Below the pieces are notes generated by a model. That model searched no databases, had not been told where the DNA came from, and saw only the letters and a list, made by a program, of their open reading frames with translations. From contig LJNK01000012.1 of NCBI GenBank assembly GCA_001303025.1, forward strand, positions 1-64,000: a stretch of DNA of 64,000 nucleotides. The letters run 5' to 3'. This document shows positions 33,165-43,404 of this stretch, in pieces; within the stretch, counting starts at the first letter, position 1; each line of letters begins with the position of its first letter. Position numbers and translations under genes: made by a program. The stretch is from Deltaproteobacteria bacterium SG8_13. GTDB lineage: Bacteria > Desulfobacterota > Desulfobacteria > Desulfobacterales > SG8-13.

Positions 33165-34427
33165 TCAGCTGTCGAAGACCCGCTGCATGTCCTCGTCTGT
33201 AAAGCACCGCTCGGTATCATCCGGACTCATGGCGTCGGCCTCCAGCTTCCGGCGCTCATAGGTCTCTTCCAACACCTCCCGGTAATATTCGTGCTGGATC
33301 AACAGGTTCATGATCTCGCTGGTTCCGGTCCAGATCATCCCCAGCCGCATGTCCCTCAGGGCGCGCTCGACGGGGTAGACATCCGTGTAGCCGATACCGC
33401 CCATGATCTGCATCGATTCGTTGACGACATCCCAGGCGGCTTCGGTCGAATACCGTTTGGCCTCGCTGACCAGCCGCCGCGCGTTGGGGGCGTCGGCGTC
33501 CACCGCGCGGGCCGCCATGTATGTCAGCGCACGGGCGGCGTCCAGTCGGGTGATGGCATCGGCCACCTTGAAGCTGACGCCCTGGAATTCCCGAATTCTG
33601 CTCCCGAACGCCCGTCGACGGTCGGAATAACGCACGGCCAGATCGAGGGCCCCCCAGGCACCCAGGCAGCCGGCAGCCGAGGTCAGCCGTTCGGGGATCA
33701 TCATCTGGTGAAAGCACTGCGCTCCGCCGTGCAGTTCGCCGATCAGGTTCTCCCGCGGCACCCGCACATCACGAAAAACCAGCCGGCCGGTGCCCCCTCC
33801 CCGGCAACCCAACAGGTTGTATAGGTATTCGGCCTTCACGCCGGGACCGCGCTCCACGAGCAGAAGGCTGAGGCGGTTGTACTTGTGGACACGGGCCCCG
33901 AAATTGGTCCGGCAGTAGACCAGGAAAAAATCCGCGCCTTCCGCACCGACCACAAACCGCTTCATTCCGTTGAGGATAAAGTGGTCCCCCTGAAGCTCGG
34001 CCCGGGTCATGGCCCCGAAAAAATCGGAACCGCCGCGGGGTTCGGTCAGAGCCTCTGCCGCCGTCAGCTTGCCTTCAATCATCGGTTTCAGGAATTGTTT
34101 CTTCTGCTGCTGCGTCCCGAACACCTGCAGTGCCTCCCCTACGATCGACGGCATGACAAACGCACACCCCAGGGCAATACCCAGGCATCCGATTTCCTCG
34201 ATGGCCGCAACTTCCGCCGTCCAGCCCATCCCCCGGCCGCCGTATTTTTTGGGAAAGCGGATGCCCCGCAGCCCGCGCTCGGCGCATTTGGCAACAAATT
34301 CATGGGGATAGGTTACTTCATTTCGGTCCATCCGGCGCAAAAAATCAGCCGAGACTTCCTCGCGCACGAACCGGCGCACCTCCTGCTTCAGGGCGCGCTC
34401 TTCATCGGTGAGCAAACAATCGTACAT
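33165..34427 (-). CDS. Acyl-CoA dehydrogenase family protein
   Basis: 420 aa, slightly longer than the usual 380-390. Family signatures include [35 protein letters not shown], and the C-terminal [19 protein letters not shown] and [15 protein letters not shown]. The usual YEGT catalytic Glu is replaced (WTGT). A Glu is present at the alternative position known from isovaleryl-CoA dehydrogenase ([12 protein letters not shown]), so activity is plausible. It is a flavoprotein using an electron-transfer flavoprotein, acting in the cytoplasm on an unidentified acyl-CoA. Monocistronic. Confidence 0.88.
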   Translation of the reverse strand: MYDCLLTDEERALKQEVRRFVREEVSADFLRRMDRNEVTYPHEFVAKCAERGLRGIRFPKKYGGRGMGWTAEVAAIEEIGCLGIALGCAFVMPSIVGEALQVFGTQQQKKQFLKPMIEGKLTAAEALTEPRGGSDFFGAMTRAELQGDHFILNGMKRFVVGAEGADFFLVYCRTNFGARVHKYNRLSLLLVERGPGVKAEYLYNLLGCRGGGTGRLVFRDVRVPRENLIGELHGGAQCFHQMMIPERLTSAAGCLGAWGALDLAVRYSDRRRAFGSRIREFQGVSFKVADAITRLDAARALTYMAARAVDADAPNARRLVSEAKRYSTEAAWDVVNESMQIMGGIGYTDVYPVERALRDMRLGMIWTGTSEIMNLLIQHEYYREVLEETYERRKLEADAMSPDDTERCFTDEDMQRVFDS

Positions 34428-34837
34428 GGCTTCCGGTCTCCTTTCTCGCCCGAGGCATCAGCGATATTCCAGCCCCGGCGGTTGTCAACGGATTTCGGCG
34501 GGCGGATCACCAGCGCAAGTGTGACATCCTGCCCGGCATGTCCCCGGCTTGGCAGCGACCCGATCCCCGAAATTGCCGGCGCAAAAGCGGCAGCCGGTGT
34601 GATCCATGGCAAAAGGGGTATCCAGTGGGCCTTCACCCGGTGGTTTGTCGATCCGTGAAGCAAAACAAAAAGCCAGGGCGCCCGCAGAAGGCATCCTGGC
34701 TATCGGTTACGAGTGTTGCGTCGCATCACTCCCATACTCCCCTCGATGGGTATCCTGCCATCACCGGTACCAGGATTTCCCTGAATAATCAAACCGGCAA
34801 ACGCGTCAGAAATGTCGGCCTCGACGGCAAACGGCAG
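34428..34837. other. Divergent gap between acyl-CoA dehydrogenase and ppiB
   Basis: Contains no supported gene. One stem (GCCAGG...CCTGGC near 34672-34700) could form a hairpin. The promoter-proximal part is listed separately. Confidence 0.35.
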
Positions 34838-34865
34838 TTGAAATTTCTGACAAAATGTATAAAGT
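34838..34865 (+). promoter_or_regulatory. Probable sigma-70 promoter of ppiB
   Basis: TTGAAA (34838-34843), 16 bases, TAAAGT (34860-34865). Start expected near 34872, just upstream of the hairpin at 34881-34903. Confidence 0.5.
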
Positions 34866-34880
34866 ACGATCATCACAGCG

Positions 34881-34903
34881 GCCTGCCACCAAGTTCGGCA
34901 GGC
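34881..34903 (+). promoter_or_regulatory. Leader hairpin upstream of ppiB
   Basis: GCCTGCC (34881-34887) and GGCAGGC (34897-34903) form a 7-bp stem at the very 5' end of the predicted mRNA, with loop ACCAAGTTC. It may stabilise the message; a terminator role is unlikely without a T run. Confidence 0.4.
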
Positions 34904-34930
34904 CCGTTTCATTATGAAAGGAGAAACCAA

Positions 34931-35428
34931 GTGGTAAAGTTCGAAACGAGCATGGGCGACATAGTGATTGAACTCGACGAGGAGAATGCTCCGAAAACAA
35001 CGGCCAATTTTCTGCAGTACGTCAGCACCGGCCACTATGACGGCACCATCTTCCACCGGGTCATTGACGGCTTCATGATCCAGGGGGGCGGAATGACCGC
35101 CGAGATGAAGGAAAAACCCACCCGGGATCCGATCGAAAACGAAGCCGACAATGGTCTTGCCAACGATGCCTACACCATCGCCATGGCGCGCACCATGGAT
35201 CCCCACAGCGCCACGGCCCAGTTTTTCATCAACGTGAAAAAAAACGATTTCCTGAACCACACGGCCAAAACCCCCCAGGGATGGGGCTATGCGGTTTTCG
35301 GAAAGGTGGCCGAGGGACAGGGTGTGGTCAACAAGATCAAAGCCGTCGCCACCGGGCGAAAGGGCATGCACGACGATGTCCCATCAGAGCCGGTTTCCAT
35401 CATCAAGGCCGAGGTGGTGGCGTCCTAA
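34931..35428 (+). CDS. ppiB: Cyclophilin-type peptidyl-prolyl cis-trans isomerase
   Basis: 165 aa from GTG 34931, behind AAAGGAGAAACC. Cyclophilin motifs are intact: [20 protein letters not shown], the catalytic [32 protein letters not shown] and AVFGKVAEG. It lacks a signal peptide and matches the cytosolic PpiB length. It catalyses prolyl isomerisation during folding. A good promoter and leader hairpin lie upstream. The DUF2889 gene starts 30 bases downstream and may be co-transcribed. Confidence 0.92.
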   Translation: MVKFETSMGDIVIELDEENAPKTTANFLQYVSTGHYDGTIFHRVIDGFMIQGGGMTAEMKEKPTRDPIENEADNGLANDAYTIAMARTMDPHSATAQFFINVKKNDFLNHTAKTPQGWGYAVFGKVAEGQGVVNKIKAVATGRKGMHDDVPSEPVSIIKAEVVAS

Positions 35429-35458
35429 AGACGGTTTCCGACGGGAAACAGCGACCCC

Positions 35459-36052
35459 ATGAAGATGACTCCCGCCTGCACCGGATGCAAAATCCAGAGT
35501 CGCAGCATCGACATCAGCTCTTTCGAGTGCGACGACGAGCACATCGTCGTCTCCGGAGAACTTTGCGACCGCCGGCTGGTCCCCACGACCGATCTGAAGG
35601 GAAACCCGAACGAAGCGGGCGTCGTGCACCAGTTGCGCATCTGTATGAAAGTGGCAACCCGCACCCTGGTCATCGAGGAGATCGAGGCGGACATGCAACA
35701 CTTCCCCCACGAAGAATGCGCCGGGATGCATCGCAGCGTCGAAGCGATCAGGGGGTTGACCCTCTCACCCGGTTTTTCTTCCCGGGTCAAAAAAAAAGTA
35801 GGCGGTCGCAACGGGTGCATCCACCTCACCACCCTGTTGCTGGCCATGGCACCGGCAGCCCTCCAGGGGTACTGGGTTCACAACGACCGGAAACCGGAAC
35901 GCCGCCAGATCTCGGGAAAGCACCTGGAACAGTATCTGATCGACACCTGCCGCGTCTGGCGAAGAGAGGGACCGCTGGTCAAAATGGTTTCCGAGACGGC
36001 GGGCATCGACCTGCCGGAGAAGAACGTCAAAAAACCGTCTGCCGACAGATGA
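35459..36052 (+). CDS. DUF2889 protein
   Basis: 197 aa (ATG 35459 or 35465). Matches DUF2889: RSIDISSFECDDEHIVVSGELCDRR, then a His-containing strand (VVHQLRICMKVATRTLVIEEIEADM), PHEECAGMHRSVEAIRGL, and a GCIHL motif (GRNGCIHLTTLLLAM). The paired Cys residues suggest metal or disulfide chemistry. The N-terminus MTPACTGCKIQSR adds a CTGC pair. No signal peptide. Function unknown. It is convergent with the cytochrome gene at 36118. Confidence 0.85.
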   Translation: MKMTPACTGCKIQSRSIDISSFECDDEHIVVSGELCDRRLVPTTDLKGNPNEAGVVHQLRICMKVATRTLVIEEIEADMQHFPHEECAGMHRSVEAIRGLTLSPGFSSRVKKKVGGRNGCIHLTTLLLAMAPAALQGYWVHNDRKPERRQISGKHLEQYLIDTCRVWRREGPLVKMVSETAGIDLPEKNVKKPSADR

Positions 36053-36117
36053 CTCCCCCGAAAGACCGCCAGCCGGACAAGGCCGGGGATGCGGCGCAAT
36101 CGAGGGCCGTCAAACCG

Positions 36118-36966
36118 CTATCGTTGGAAGGTGTGACACTCCAGGCAGCCACCGGCGCCGTTGCCGTAATCCCAGCGCATGGCGTCGCTGTAGGAAGTGG
36201 CGTGCGCCCGGTGGCAGGTGAGGCAAAACACCCGGGCACCGGTCGGGTTGGCCGGGTCTCCGGAGGGCAATTCGGCCTGGGTGACCTTGTTTGCCGCACT
36301 GACCCACCCATTAAAATCCGCATTCGTCGCCGTTGAGACGTTGATTCCCACCGGATGCCGCACCCAACCGTTCGCCCCCCGGGTATTGTAGTCTCCGTAA
36401 AATTTCTCGTGGCAGGCGCCACAGAATTGACTCATTCCGGAAATATAGACGTTATTTCGATAATTGGGGTCCGCAAGGGCCCGGACCGGTGTCGGAATTC
36501 CGTTGATTTCCGTTTTCAGGTTACGAAAGTTGCCGTTATTGTTCGGATCGTGGCAGCTCAGGCAGTCCATTTCGACCCTGGGATCGCCACCAGGGGGTGT
36601 CAGCCCCAGGGCGGCATCTTCGACCTGAATGTTGTGCCCGTTTCCATCGGTGAGCAGGGTGGCGCTAAATGACCCACCCGCCAGATCGACCGGCCCGTTT
36701 AACACGTAAGGTGGATGCTGGCCCGATGTGTCCCGAAGGGCATCGTGGCAGGCGAGGCACAAAGCGCTTTCGGGCATGTCAGGGTGGATCTGCCGGATGT
36801 GCGGGACCTGGCTGGCCAGCTGATCGAGACAATCGGCGCATCCAACCTTCTCATGGACCCCCAGAGCATCGGTGGCAAGCATCATTGCAATGGCCAGAAA
36901 AATGAAAAACCAGGTGGTTTTTCGAACCGATCGGTTACCGTAAAACGGGATTGTTTCCACACCCAT
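36118..36966 (-). CDS. Exported multihaem c-type cytochrome (five CxxCH)
   Basis: 282 aa. After a TM or signal segment (about 18-36) come five CxxCH haem-binding sites: CLACH (70-74), CLSCH (135-139), CGACH (182-186), CLTCH (248-252) and CLECH (274-278). A first CADC (43-46) is followed by Leu instead of His, so it cannot be a standard haem c site. His residues between them may be distal ligands. It is periplasmic. Such cytochromes shuttle electrons in respiratory chains. The N-terminal hydrophobic segment could be uncleaved. No redox partner gene is adjacent. Confidence 0.88.
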   Translation of the reverse strand: MGVETIPFYGNRSVRKTTWFFIFLAIAMMLATDALGVHEKVGCADCLDQLASQVPHIRQIHPDMPESALCLACHDALRDTSGQHPPYVLNGPVDLAGGSFSATLLTDGNGHNIQVEDAALGLTPPGGDPRVEMDCLSCHDPNNNGNFRNLKTEINGIPTPVRALADPNYRNNVYISGMSQFCGACHEKFYGDYNTRGANGWVRHPVGINVSTATNADFNGWVSAANKVTQAELPSGDPANPTGARVFCLTCHRAHATSYSDAMRWDYGNGAGGCLECHTFQR

Positions 36967-37516
36967 CAGCAGTGTTCTCCTGATTACCCAAGGTCAGTTC
37001 AACCTTCTACCGGCAACCATTCGGAGGCATAAAAGGACCTCCACCCGCCGCGAATCAATGTCGGTGATTGCGTTGAAACGCCAGGGCTTTGGGGTCGCCG
37101 TAACGTGTCGTTACAATAGAGGTGCTGCTGCCGATCGCTGCGCGATCGGCGCAAGGTGGAATGAGTTGGCGTGCGGACGAACAGTGTTGCTGTAGGTGTC
37201 GGATCGGTAACGGTAAAACCTGCCGCTATTGTATCACGAACAAAACGATTTCTCAATTGGCACCGCCCTGGCGGGTCGCGATGGTTGACATTTCCTGAAT
37301 CATCCCTAAGGTCCTACACAGTGGTATAAAAGCACACTGTGCCCTGCCCTGCTGCGCCTTCTGCTGCCTCGATCCACCCCAGAACCGACCGTTGGGCCGG
37401 TGTCGCTTGAACCGGTATCGCGGCCCCGGATCCGAAAAACCACTTCGGCCCACGAACAAGACCAAACCGGCCGCATCCTTCTAACGCATCGACCGTTCAC
37501 ACTGGAGGACCGATTC
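36967..37516. other. Gap with two small hairpins
   Basis: About 550 bases without a supported gene. GTAACG-TGT-CGTTAC (about 37099-37113) and a 9-bp stem GCCGATCGC/GCGATCGGC around TGC (37130-37150) occur in tandem. Neither is followed by a T tract. The right end should carry the methyltransferase promoter, which I cannot pinpoint. Confidence 0.4.
37130..37150. repeat. Palindromic hairpin GCCGATCGC-N3-GCGATCGGC
   Basis: 9-bp perfect stem with a 3-nt loop in non-coding sequence, 387 bases before the methyltransferase start. Confidence 0.6.
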
Positions 37517-38608
37517 ATGCCTGTTGCGGAAAAAAAGCCCGAGTTCAATGCGGCCAAGGCAGAAGCCTTTGCCGATAGTTACCTGAAAACGCTCAACAGC
37601 GGTGCGCTGTGCCTGATGACATCCATCGGTCACCGCGCGGGAATTTTCGACGCCATGAGCGCAATGCCCCCTTCGACCGCTGAAAAAGTCGCTGCAAAAT
37701 CCGGCCTGAACGAACGCTACGTGCGCGAGTGGCTTGGAGCGATGGTGACGGCCGGAGTGGTGGAAGTCGATCCGACCAGCACCAAGTATTCCCTGCCGGC
37801 CGAACACGCCGCTTTTCTTACCCGGGCCGCCGCCGCCGACAATATGGCGGTCTTCACCCAGTACATCGGCATGATGGGTACGGTCGAAGATGAAATTGTT
37901 GCGTGCTTTCGCAAGGGCGGCGGCGTTCCCTATGAAAAATTCGAGCGTTTTCACGCCATCATGGCCGAAGACAGCGGCCAATCGGTGCTCTCCTCACTTG
38001 AATCTCACGTTCTGCCGCTGGTGCCGGGACTGACCTCCCGGCTTCGGGAAGGAATCCGCGTACTGGATGTCGGTTGCGGAAGCGGCCGGATTATGATTCG
38101 CCTGGCAGAAATGTACCCGGCCAGCCGGTTTACCGGGATCGACCTGTCACCGGAGGCGACAGAAACCGCCCGCCGGGAAGCGGCCCGGAAGAACCTGGAG
38201 AACATTGAGTTCGAAATTCATGACCTGAGTGATTTTGACCGAACCGCCGAGCCGGAAGCCTTCGATCTGATCACCACCTTCGACGCCATTCACGACCAGG
38301 CCAAACCGCTCAATGTGCTCAAGGGGGTCCACCGCGGCCTGAAAACCGACGGAATCTACCTGATGCAGGACATTCGGGGATCGAGCCATGTCTACAACAA
38401 TGTCGGACATCCCATCGGCACGTTTCTGTATGCCATCTCCACCATGCACTGCATGACGGTATCGCTGGCACAGGGCGGAGAAGGACTGGGGGCCATGTGG
38501 GGAGAAGAAAAAACGCGGGAGTACCTGCAAAAGGCCGGCTTCGGCGCAGTGAAGACCCACCAGCTGGCCCACGACATCCAAAACAACTGGTACGTGGTGC
38601 GCAAATGA
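37517..38608 (+). CDS. SAM-dependent methyltransferase with N-terminal winged-helix domain
   Basis: 363 aa from ATG 37517; the open frame above it lacks similarity. Residues 20-110 form a winged-helix dimerisation domain (STAEKVAAKSGLNERYVREWLGAMVTAGVVEVD). The C-terminal part binds SAM (VLDVGCGSGRIMIRL, about residues 180-194) with an acidic FTGIDLSPEATE. This layout is that of O-methyltransferase-like and Rv2258c-type proteins, used on small aromatic or lipid acceptors. The acceptor is unknown. It stands alone, convergent with the cyclase gene. Confidence 0.85.
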   Translation: MPVAEKKPEFNAAKAEAFADSYLKTLNSGALCLMTSIGHRAGIFDAMSAMPPSTAEKVAAKSGLNERYVREWLGAMVTAGVVEVDPTSTKYSLPAEHAAFLTRAAAADNMAVFTQYIGMMGTVEDEIVACFRKGGGVPYEKFERFHAIMAEDSGQSVLSSLESHVLPLVPGLTSRLREGIRVLDVGCGSGRIMIRLAEMYPASRFTGIDLSPEATETARREAARKNLENIEFEIHDLSDFDRTAEPEAFDLITTFDAIHDQAKPLNVLKGVHRGLKTDGIYLMQDIRGSSHVYNNVGHPIGTFLYAISTMHCMTVSLAQGGEGLGAMWGEEKTREYLQKAGFGAVKTHQLAHDIQNNWYVVRK

Positions 38609-38687
38609 GGCTGTCGACCGTGGCGGTGTTTCAATTGATCGGGCACGGGGCAGGTATAGCCAGCGGCAGCAGGGAACCAACAGCTGC

Positions 38688-40457
38688 TTACAGGCCGGCT
38701 CGTGTTAACCGGCCGACGAGCTGCTCGAGATCTTGCGGATTTTTGTAGGGTTGACGACGTGCAAAGCGTTGAAGGTTGAAATCCGGCCTGGCTCGCCGGA
38801 TGTTCTCCACCGCCGCCCGGGCCTCGGCACTGCGATCCATCGCGGCGTTGGCGGCTGCACTGACGACCAGTGCGTCGATATTCCCGGGATCGACCTGCAG
38901 GGCGACATCGGCCGCCGCAACGGCTTCTTCGAACATGCCGGAGCCGTAATAGGATACCGCCAGCACCGCCGGGTAGTAGGAAGGAAAGACCGGTGATAGC
39001 CGCATGGCGAACCGGGCCAGATCGATGGCTTGCTCAGGCCGGCCCACGTAGTTGAGAATATTGGCTTTGAGGGCGTAGGAGGCATCGCAGCTGGGTCGCG
39101 CCAGGACCGCTTTTTCGGAAGCAACCAGGGCTTTGTCGTGTTCTTTGTTATGCAGGTGGATCTGGGCCATCACCATCTCCGGCATCCCGGTGATGTCTTT
39201 CATTTGCAGCGCCTGGTCGGCGAGTTGAGTTGCCCGCTGCCGAACGTGGGGTTCAACCTTCCCTTCCTTTTGTATCAGTTCGAACCAGTAAGCCCAGGCG
39301 GCCAGCGCGTATCCCAGGGAGGAGTCCGGTTCCAGGCGGATCGTCTCTTCGAACATGCTTTGTGCCACGTGAAGGGCATTGGGAGAAGAACTGAAAAGCG
39401 CCCCCCATCCCTTGTAGTAGGATTCGACCGCCAAAGGGTTGTGAAGGGCCTGCCGAATGGTCAGGGCCTGCTGGCCGCTGACAAGCTCGACGTCCATGGC
39501 CGTAACGATCTCGTTGGTGATTTCATCCTGGACCGCGAACATGTCGCCGAGTTTGCGGTCGAAGCGCCGAACCCAGAGCTGCCGGCTGTCGGCGGTCTCG
39601 GTCAAACGGGCGGTGATGCGGATCCGATCTCCAGATCGACGCACACCGCCGTCGAGCACGTAGCCGACACCCAGCTTGCGACCGATCTCCCGGATGGAGT
39701 AAAGGCTCGATTTGTAATCGAAGCTCGTTATGTCGCTGATCAGCAGTAAGCCGGGAATCTGCACCAGTGCCGCGATAATGTCCAGGGTCAGACCGCGGGT
39801 AAAATCGTCCTGCTCGTAGCCGGCACTCAGATTGACAAGCGGCAGCACCGCCAGGGATGGTTTGGCGGGCAGCGGCAAGGCGGGCTGCACGGTATCCGAC
39901 CTGGCCACTGCAGCTTTTTGCGAGGCCTCGGCGGTCGGATCGATCCGAAACACCCGAACCGGATCGGGGATGTTTTTGAGGTGCTGCTCGCCGAGATCGG
40001 AAATACCGATATGGATTTTGCCGTGAATCTGCCGGTACACCAGGTCGGAGATGCAGGTGCTGCCGGGATCGGCCAGGGCCTGGATGCGGGCGGCGATGTT
40101 GACCCCGTCTCCGTAAAGCCTTTCACCGTCGGTCATTACGTCCCCCAGGTGAATGCCGATCCGAAATCGGAGATGACGGTCCTCGGACAGGTTGGTGTTG
40201 AGCTCCGCTAAGGACTGATGGATGATTTCCGCGCACCGGACCGCATCCAGGGTGTTGGGGAATTCGGCCAGCAGGTTGTCGCCCACAAAATCGACCAGGC
40301 GCCCTCCTTTTTCGCCGATGACCGCGGCGATTCGCTGGCGGCAGGCGGTCAGGGCCCGGACGGTGGCGACCTCGTCATCGGCCATCAGGCGGCTGTAGCC
40401 GACCACATCGGCGTTGATCAGCGCGGAAAGTCTGCGCTGGAGAAGGTGCTCGGCCAT
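38688..40457 (-). CDS. Class III adenylate/guanylate cyclase with TPR domain
   Basis: 589 aa. Residues 1 to about 175 form a class III cyclase: NADVVGYSRLMADDE (first metal Asp), DFVGDNLLAEF (second), RIGIHLGDVMTDGERLYGDGVNIAARIQ. Next comes a FlgO/TolB-like segment (PSLAVLPLVNLSAGYEQDDFTRGL...DSRQLWVRRFDR), then several TPRs to the C-terminus. It should make cAMP in the cytoplasm. It is divergent from the sigma-54 activator gene. The cyclic-nucleotide domain on the SulP protein at 48318 is a possible local reader. Substrate choice (ATP or GTP) is not provable here. Confidence 0.9.
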   Translation of the reverse strand: MAEHLLQRRLSALINADVVGYSRLMADDEVATVRALTACRQRIAAVIGEKGGRLVDFVGDNLLAEFPNTLDAVRCAEIIHQSLAELNTNLSEDRHLRFRIGIHLGDVMTDGERLYGDGVNIAARIQALADPGSTCISDLVYRQIHGKIHIGISDLGEQHLKNIPDPVRVFRIDPTAEASQKAAVARSDTVQPALPLPAKPSLAVLPLVNLSAGYEQDDFTRGLTLDIIAALVQIPGLLLISDITSFDYKSSLYSIREIGRKLGVGYVLDGGVRRSGDRIRITARLTETADSRQLWVRRFDRKLGDMFAVQDEITNEIVTAMDVELVSGQQALTIRQALHNPLAVESYYKGWGALFSSSPNALHVAQSMFEETIRLEPDSSLGYALAAWAYWFELIQKEGKVEPHVRQRATQLADQALQMKDITGMPEMVMAQIHLHNKEHDKALVASEKAVLARPSCDASYALKANILNYVGRPEQAIDLARFAMRLSPVFPSYYPAVLAVSYYGSGMFEEAVAAADVALQVDPGNIDALVVSAAANAAMDRSAEARAAVENIRRARPDFNLQRFARRQPYKNPQDLEQLVGRLTRAGL

Positions 40458-40564
40458 GACAGGTTTTCCTCCCGAGAAGTGAGGGTAACTTTGCTGGAAG
40501 CAAACGTTAATATGGTAATGACGAATTACAGTAAATCAACAACCTTCAAATATAGGGAACAACG

Positions 40565-42490
40565 ATGAAGACGTATTCCGATTCCTCTGAATGCAGTCTC
40601 CACAGCGATGACCCTTTACGAATACTGCTGGAGGGCACTGCCACTGCAACCGGCGAGAAATTCTTCGAGGCGCTCGTGGAGAGCATGGTCCGGGCGCTGG
40701 ATACCAAATATGCCTGGGTCACCGAATACCTGCCAGATCTGCGCCGTTTGCGGGCTCTGGCGTTCTGGGTCGATGGGGAGCTGATCCCCGACTTTGAGAT
40801 AGACATCGACGGTACGCCCTGCGAGGAAGTGATCGATAAAGCGCAGCTGGTTCATTACCCCGACAACATCCGTGAGCTCTTTCCACGCAGCGCGAAGCTG
40901 AAAGAGCTGGGAGCGGTCGGTTACATGGGGGTGCCGCTGATGGGCCTAAACGGTACGATAATAGGGCACCTGGCGGTGATCGACGATCGTCCCATGCCGG
41001 AAGAGCCCAAGCGCATCACGTTGTTCCGGATTTTCGCCGCCCGGGCGGCAGCGGAACTGCATCGAATTCGGGCCGAGTCGAGAGTAAAAGCGCAAGAAGA
41101 AAAGCTGAGCCACCTGGTGGCCAGCGTTATGGACGCCATGATCGAGATAGATGAAAATTTCGAGATCGTGCTGGCAAACCCGGCCGCCGAAACGCTTTTG
41201 GACTTTCGGCTGTCGGAAACCGACGACAAAGATTTCTCCCGTTTCTTGACCTTCGAAAGCCGCCGAAAGCTCTCCGACTTGATGAGGGACCTGGCCGAAC
41301 GCCCCGCCGGCCAGCAATATCTCTGGGTGCCTGCAGGCCTGGGGATCATCGACTCCAACGGCACCCGAATAGCCACGGAAGCAACACTGTCACAGTTTGA
41401 AATGCAGCGCCGGTCTTTCTATACCTTGATTTTGCGAAACATCAACGAACGTCTCGAGGTTGAACGCAAACTGCAGGCTCTGCGCGAAGAGGCTGCCTAC
41501 CTGCGGGAAAAGGTCAATGTCCTGGGTAATTTCAAAAAGATCGTCGGTCAAAGTCGACCGTTGCTGAAGGTTCTGCGAAGTGTCGAACAGGTGGCCGCAA
41601 CAGATACAAGTGTACTGCTTTTCGGTGAGACCGGCACCGGCAAGGAGCTCATCGCAAGGGCCATACACGCTACCAGCTTGCGAAAAAACCGTCCGTTTAT
41701 TGCCGTAAATTGCGCGGCCATCCCGGAAACATTGATGGAAAGCGAGTTTTTCGGCCATGAAAAGGGAGCATTCACAGGCGCCACCCACCGGAAGGAAGGC
41801 TTCTTATCCGTTGCCAATGGCGGAACTATCTTTCTCGATGAGGTGGGTGAACTGAGCAAAAACCTGCAGGCAAAGCTGCTGCGGGTTTTGCAGGACGGCG
41901 AGTTCACGCCGGTGGGAAGTGCACAGGCCCGCCGATCAGATGCGAGGGTGATTGCCGCAACGAACTGTGACCTGGCGGTGGCGGTTCAAGAGCAACGGTT
42001 TCGGACGGATTTATATTACCGTCTGAATGTATTCCCCATCGATGTACCGCCCTTGCGGCAGCGCAGTGACGATATCCGTTTGTTGGCCGAACACTTCGTC
42101 CGGCAGTATTCGGTGCGAATGGGCCGCAGGATCGAGCCGCTCAACCGTGATTGCGTCGAAGTGCTGAAAAAGTATGACTGGCCCGGTAACGTTCGAGAGC
42201 TGCAAAATGTAATCGAACGAGGAGTCATTACAGCCCGGGATGGTCGTCTGAATTTAGACTCCTTTCTTTCCGAGCCGATGAAATACGCAACGGAAGAATT
42301 GCCCAAGTCGCAAAATTCTGTCCGAACGGTCCAGCAGCTTCGGCAGCTCGAGCGCAATAACCTGCTGATGGCTTTGGAAAAATCCAATTGGCGAGTCGCC
42401 GGTAAAAACGGTGCGGCAATGCTGACGGGAATGCCACCATCGACCTTCCAATCACGAATGAAAGCACTCGGCGTCAGACGCTACCACTGA
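40565..42490 (+). CDS. Sigma-54-dependent activator (GAF-PAS-AAA+-Fis)
   Basis: 641 aa. An N-terminal GAF domain (about 10-165) and a PAS domain (about 175-300) form the sensor. The AAA+ domain has Walker A GETGTGKE (354-361) and the sigma-54 contact loop GAFTGA (401-406), both intact. The C-terminus is a Fis-type HTH ([26 protein letters not shown]). Such proteins bind upstream sites and use ATP to remodel sigma-54 holoenzyme. Three palindromes and a consensus sigma-54 promoter directly follow this gene, so osmC downstream is the likely target. The sensed ligand is unknown, plausibly redox or aromatic. Confidence 0.93.
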   Translation: MKTYSDSSECSLHSDDPLRILLEGTATATGEKFFEALVESMVRALDTKYAWVTEYLPDLRRLRALAFWVDGELIPDFEIDIDGTPCEEVIDKAQLVHYPDNIRELFPRSAKLKELGAVGYMGVPLMGLNGTIIGHLAVIDDRPMPEEPKRITLFRIFAARAAAELHRIRAESRVKAQEEKLSHLVASVMDAMIEIDENFEIVLANPAAETLLDFRLSETDDKDFSRFLTFESRRKLSDLMRDLAERPAGQQYLWVPAGLGIIDSNGTRIATEATLSQFEMQRRSFYTLILRNINERLEVERKLQALREEAAYLREKVNVLGNFKKIVGQSRPLLKVLRSVEQVAATDTSVLLFGETGTGKELIARAIHATSLRKNRPFIAVNCAAIPETLMESEFFGHEKGAFTGATHRKEGFLSVANGGTIFLDEVGELSKNLQAKLLRVLQDGEFTPVGSAQARRSDARVIAATNCDLAVAVQEQRFRTDLYYRLNVFPIDVPPLRQRSDDIRLLAEHFVRQYSVRMGRRIEPLNRDCVEVLKKYDWPGNVRELQNVIERGVITARDGRLNLDSFLSEPMKYATEELPKSQNSVRTVQQLRQLERNNLLMALEKSNWRVAGKNGAAMLTGMPPSTFQSRMKALGVRRYH

Positions 42491-42530
42491 GATCCGTTTG
42501 TTTCCTGTTTCGGCAGGATCGGACAAGGCA

Positions 42531-42583
42531 ACGAAATCTCGGTGCTGCCACTCACGAGATCTCGCCACCCACGAGATCTCGTG
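42531..42583. promoter_or_regulatory. Three palindromic upstream activator sites
   Basis: ACGAAATCTCG (42531-42541), ACGAGATCTCG (42554-42564) and ACGAGATCTCG (42571-42581). The third extends to the 14-bp perfect palindrome CACGAGATCTCGTG (42570-42583). Centres are spaced 23 and 17 bp. They lie about 105-145 bp before the predicted sigma-54 start site, as expected of enhancer sites for the activator gene next door. Confidence 0.75.
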
Positions 42584-42653
42584 ACGGCAAGTCCAGTCAA
42601 ACACGTCAGTCTATCTATCTGAAATTACGGTAAAAGCAAGGCAGGCACTTCAT

Positions 42654-42670
42654 CTGGCACGTCTTATGCT
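42654..42670 (+). promoter_or_regulatory. Sigma-54 promoter of osmC
   Basis: CTGGCACG-N4-ATGCT, with GG (42656-42657) and GC (42668-42669) exactly 10 bases apart, is a near-consensus -24/-12 element. The start is predicted near 42681, about 60 bases before the osmC ATG. Confidence 0.8.
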
Positions 42671-42743
42671 CTTCCTTTATGCACACGCAAGGAATCCCCT
42701 TGCAACAAACACACGAACTCACCCAGCAAGGAAGGCTCATCAA

Positions 42744-43322
42744 ATGGAACAGGCCCTGAAGAATTCAAAAATGAACAGCGTCGTCAACGGTGTTAATGTT
42801 GACGAATTGTTTGGAACCATCGACGCCATTAAATCAGCACCCGTAATCGGGAAGTTCAAGTTCAAAGCCGGCAACAAGTGGATCAACGGCGGGCTGAATC
42901 GCACCACGATACAAAATTTTTACGGCGCACAAAAGGAGCTTTCGCATAAACAGCCCTTCGTGCTGGACGCGGATGAGCCGCCGCTGCTGCTCGGCGAAGA
43001 TCAGGGTCCGAACCCTGTCGAATACGCCCTGACAGCTCTGGCAGCCTGTGTGACCACCTCCATCGTATACCATGCCGCCGCAAAAGGGATCGAACTGAGG
43101 TCGGTGGAGTCCAGGTTGGAAGGAGATATCGATCTACGCGGTTTTCTCGGCATCTCGGAGGACGTCTCACCGGGATATGAGGAGATTCGCATGGTATTCA
43201 AGATCGACTCGGGTGCCCCCGCAGAAGCGATCGACGAACTGATTCGGTTCGCTCCGAATCTGTCACCGGTCTACCGCACGATTACCGGGAAGGTGCCGGT
43301 TTCAGTAAAGCTGGAAGCCTGA
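42744..43322 (+). CDS. OsmC-family protein with one conserved Cys
   Basis: 192 aa from ATG 42744 (AAGGAAGG upstream). OsmC-fold motifs: GPNPVEYALTALAACVTTSIVYHAAAKGI with the peroxidatic Cys102, and a final LSPVYRTITGKVPV in which the second Cys of true OsmC/Ohr is Ser. A two-Cys hydroperoxide mechanism is therefore lost. Members of this type are common and their function is debated (peroxide or thiol handling). It is the first gene after the sigma-54 promoter, followed by a flavin oxidase. It is cytoplasmic. Confidence 0.88.
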   Translation: MEQALKNSKMNSVVNGVNVDELFGTIDAIKSAPVIGKFKFKAGNKWINGGLNRTTIQNFYGAQKELSHKQPFVLDADEPPLLLGEDQGPNPVEYALTALAACVTTSIVYHAAAKGIELRSVESRLEGDIDLRGFLGISEDVSPGYEEIRMVFKIDSGAPAEAIDELIRFAPNLSPVYRTITGKVPVSVKLEA

Positions 43323-43404
43323 CAGCCGATCCATCTTTGTGCCGGGCTCTGGAGTGGAGAAAGGAGCAAATCAGATTCTAACCGTCCGTGAAGGGAGGAC
43401 TGAA

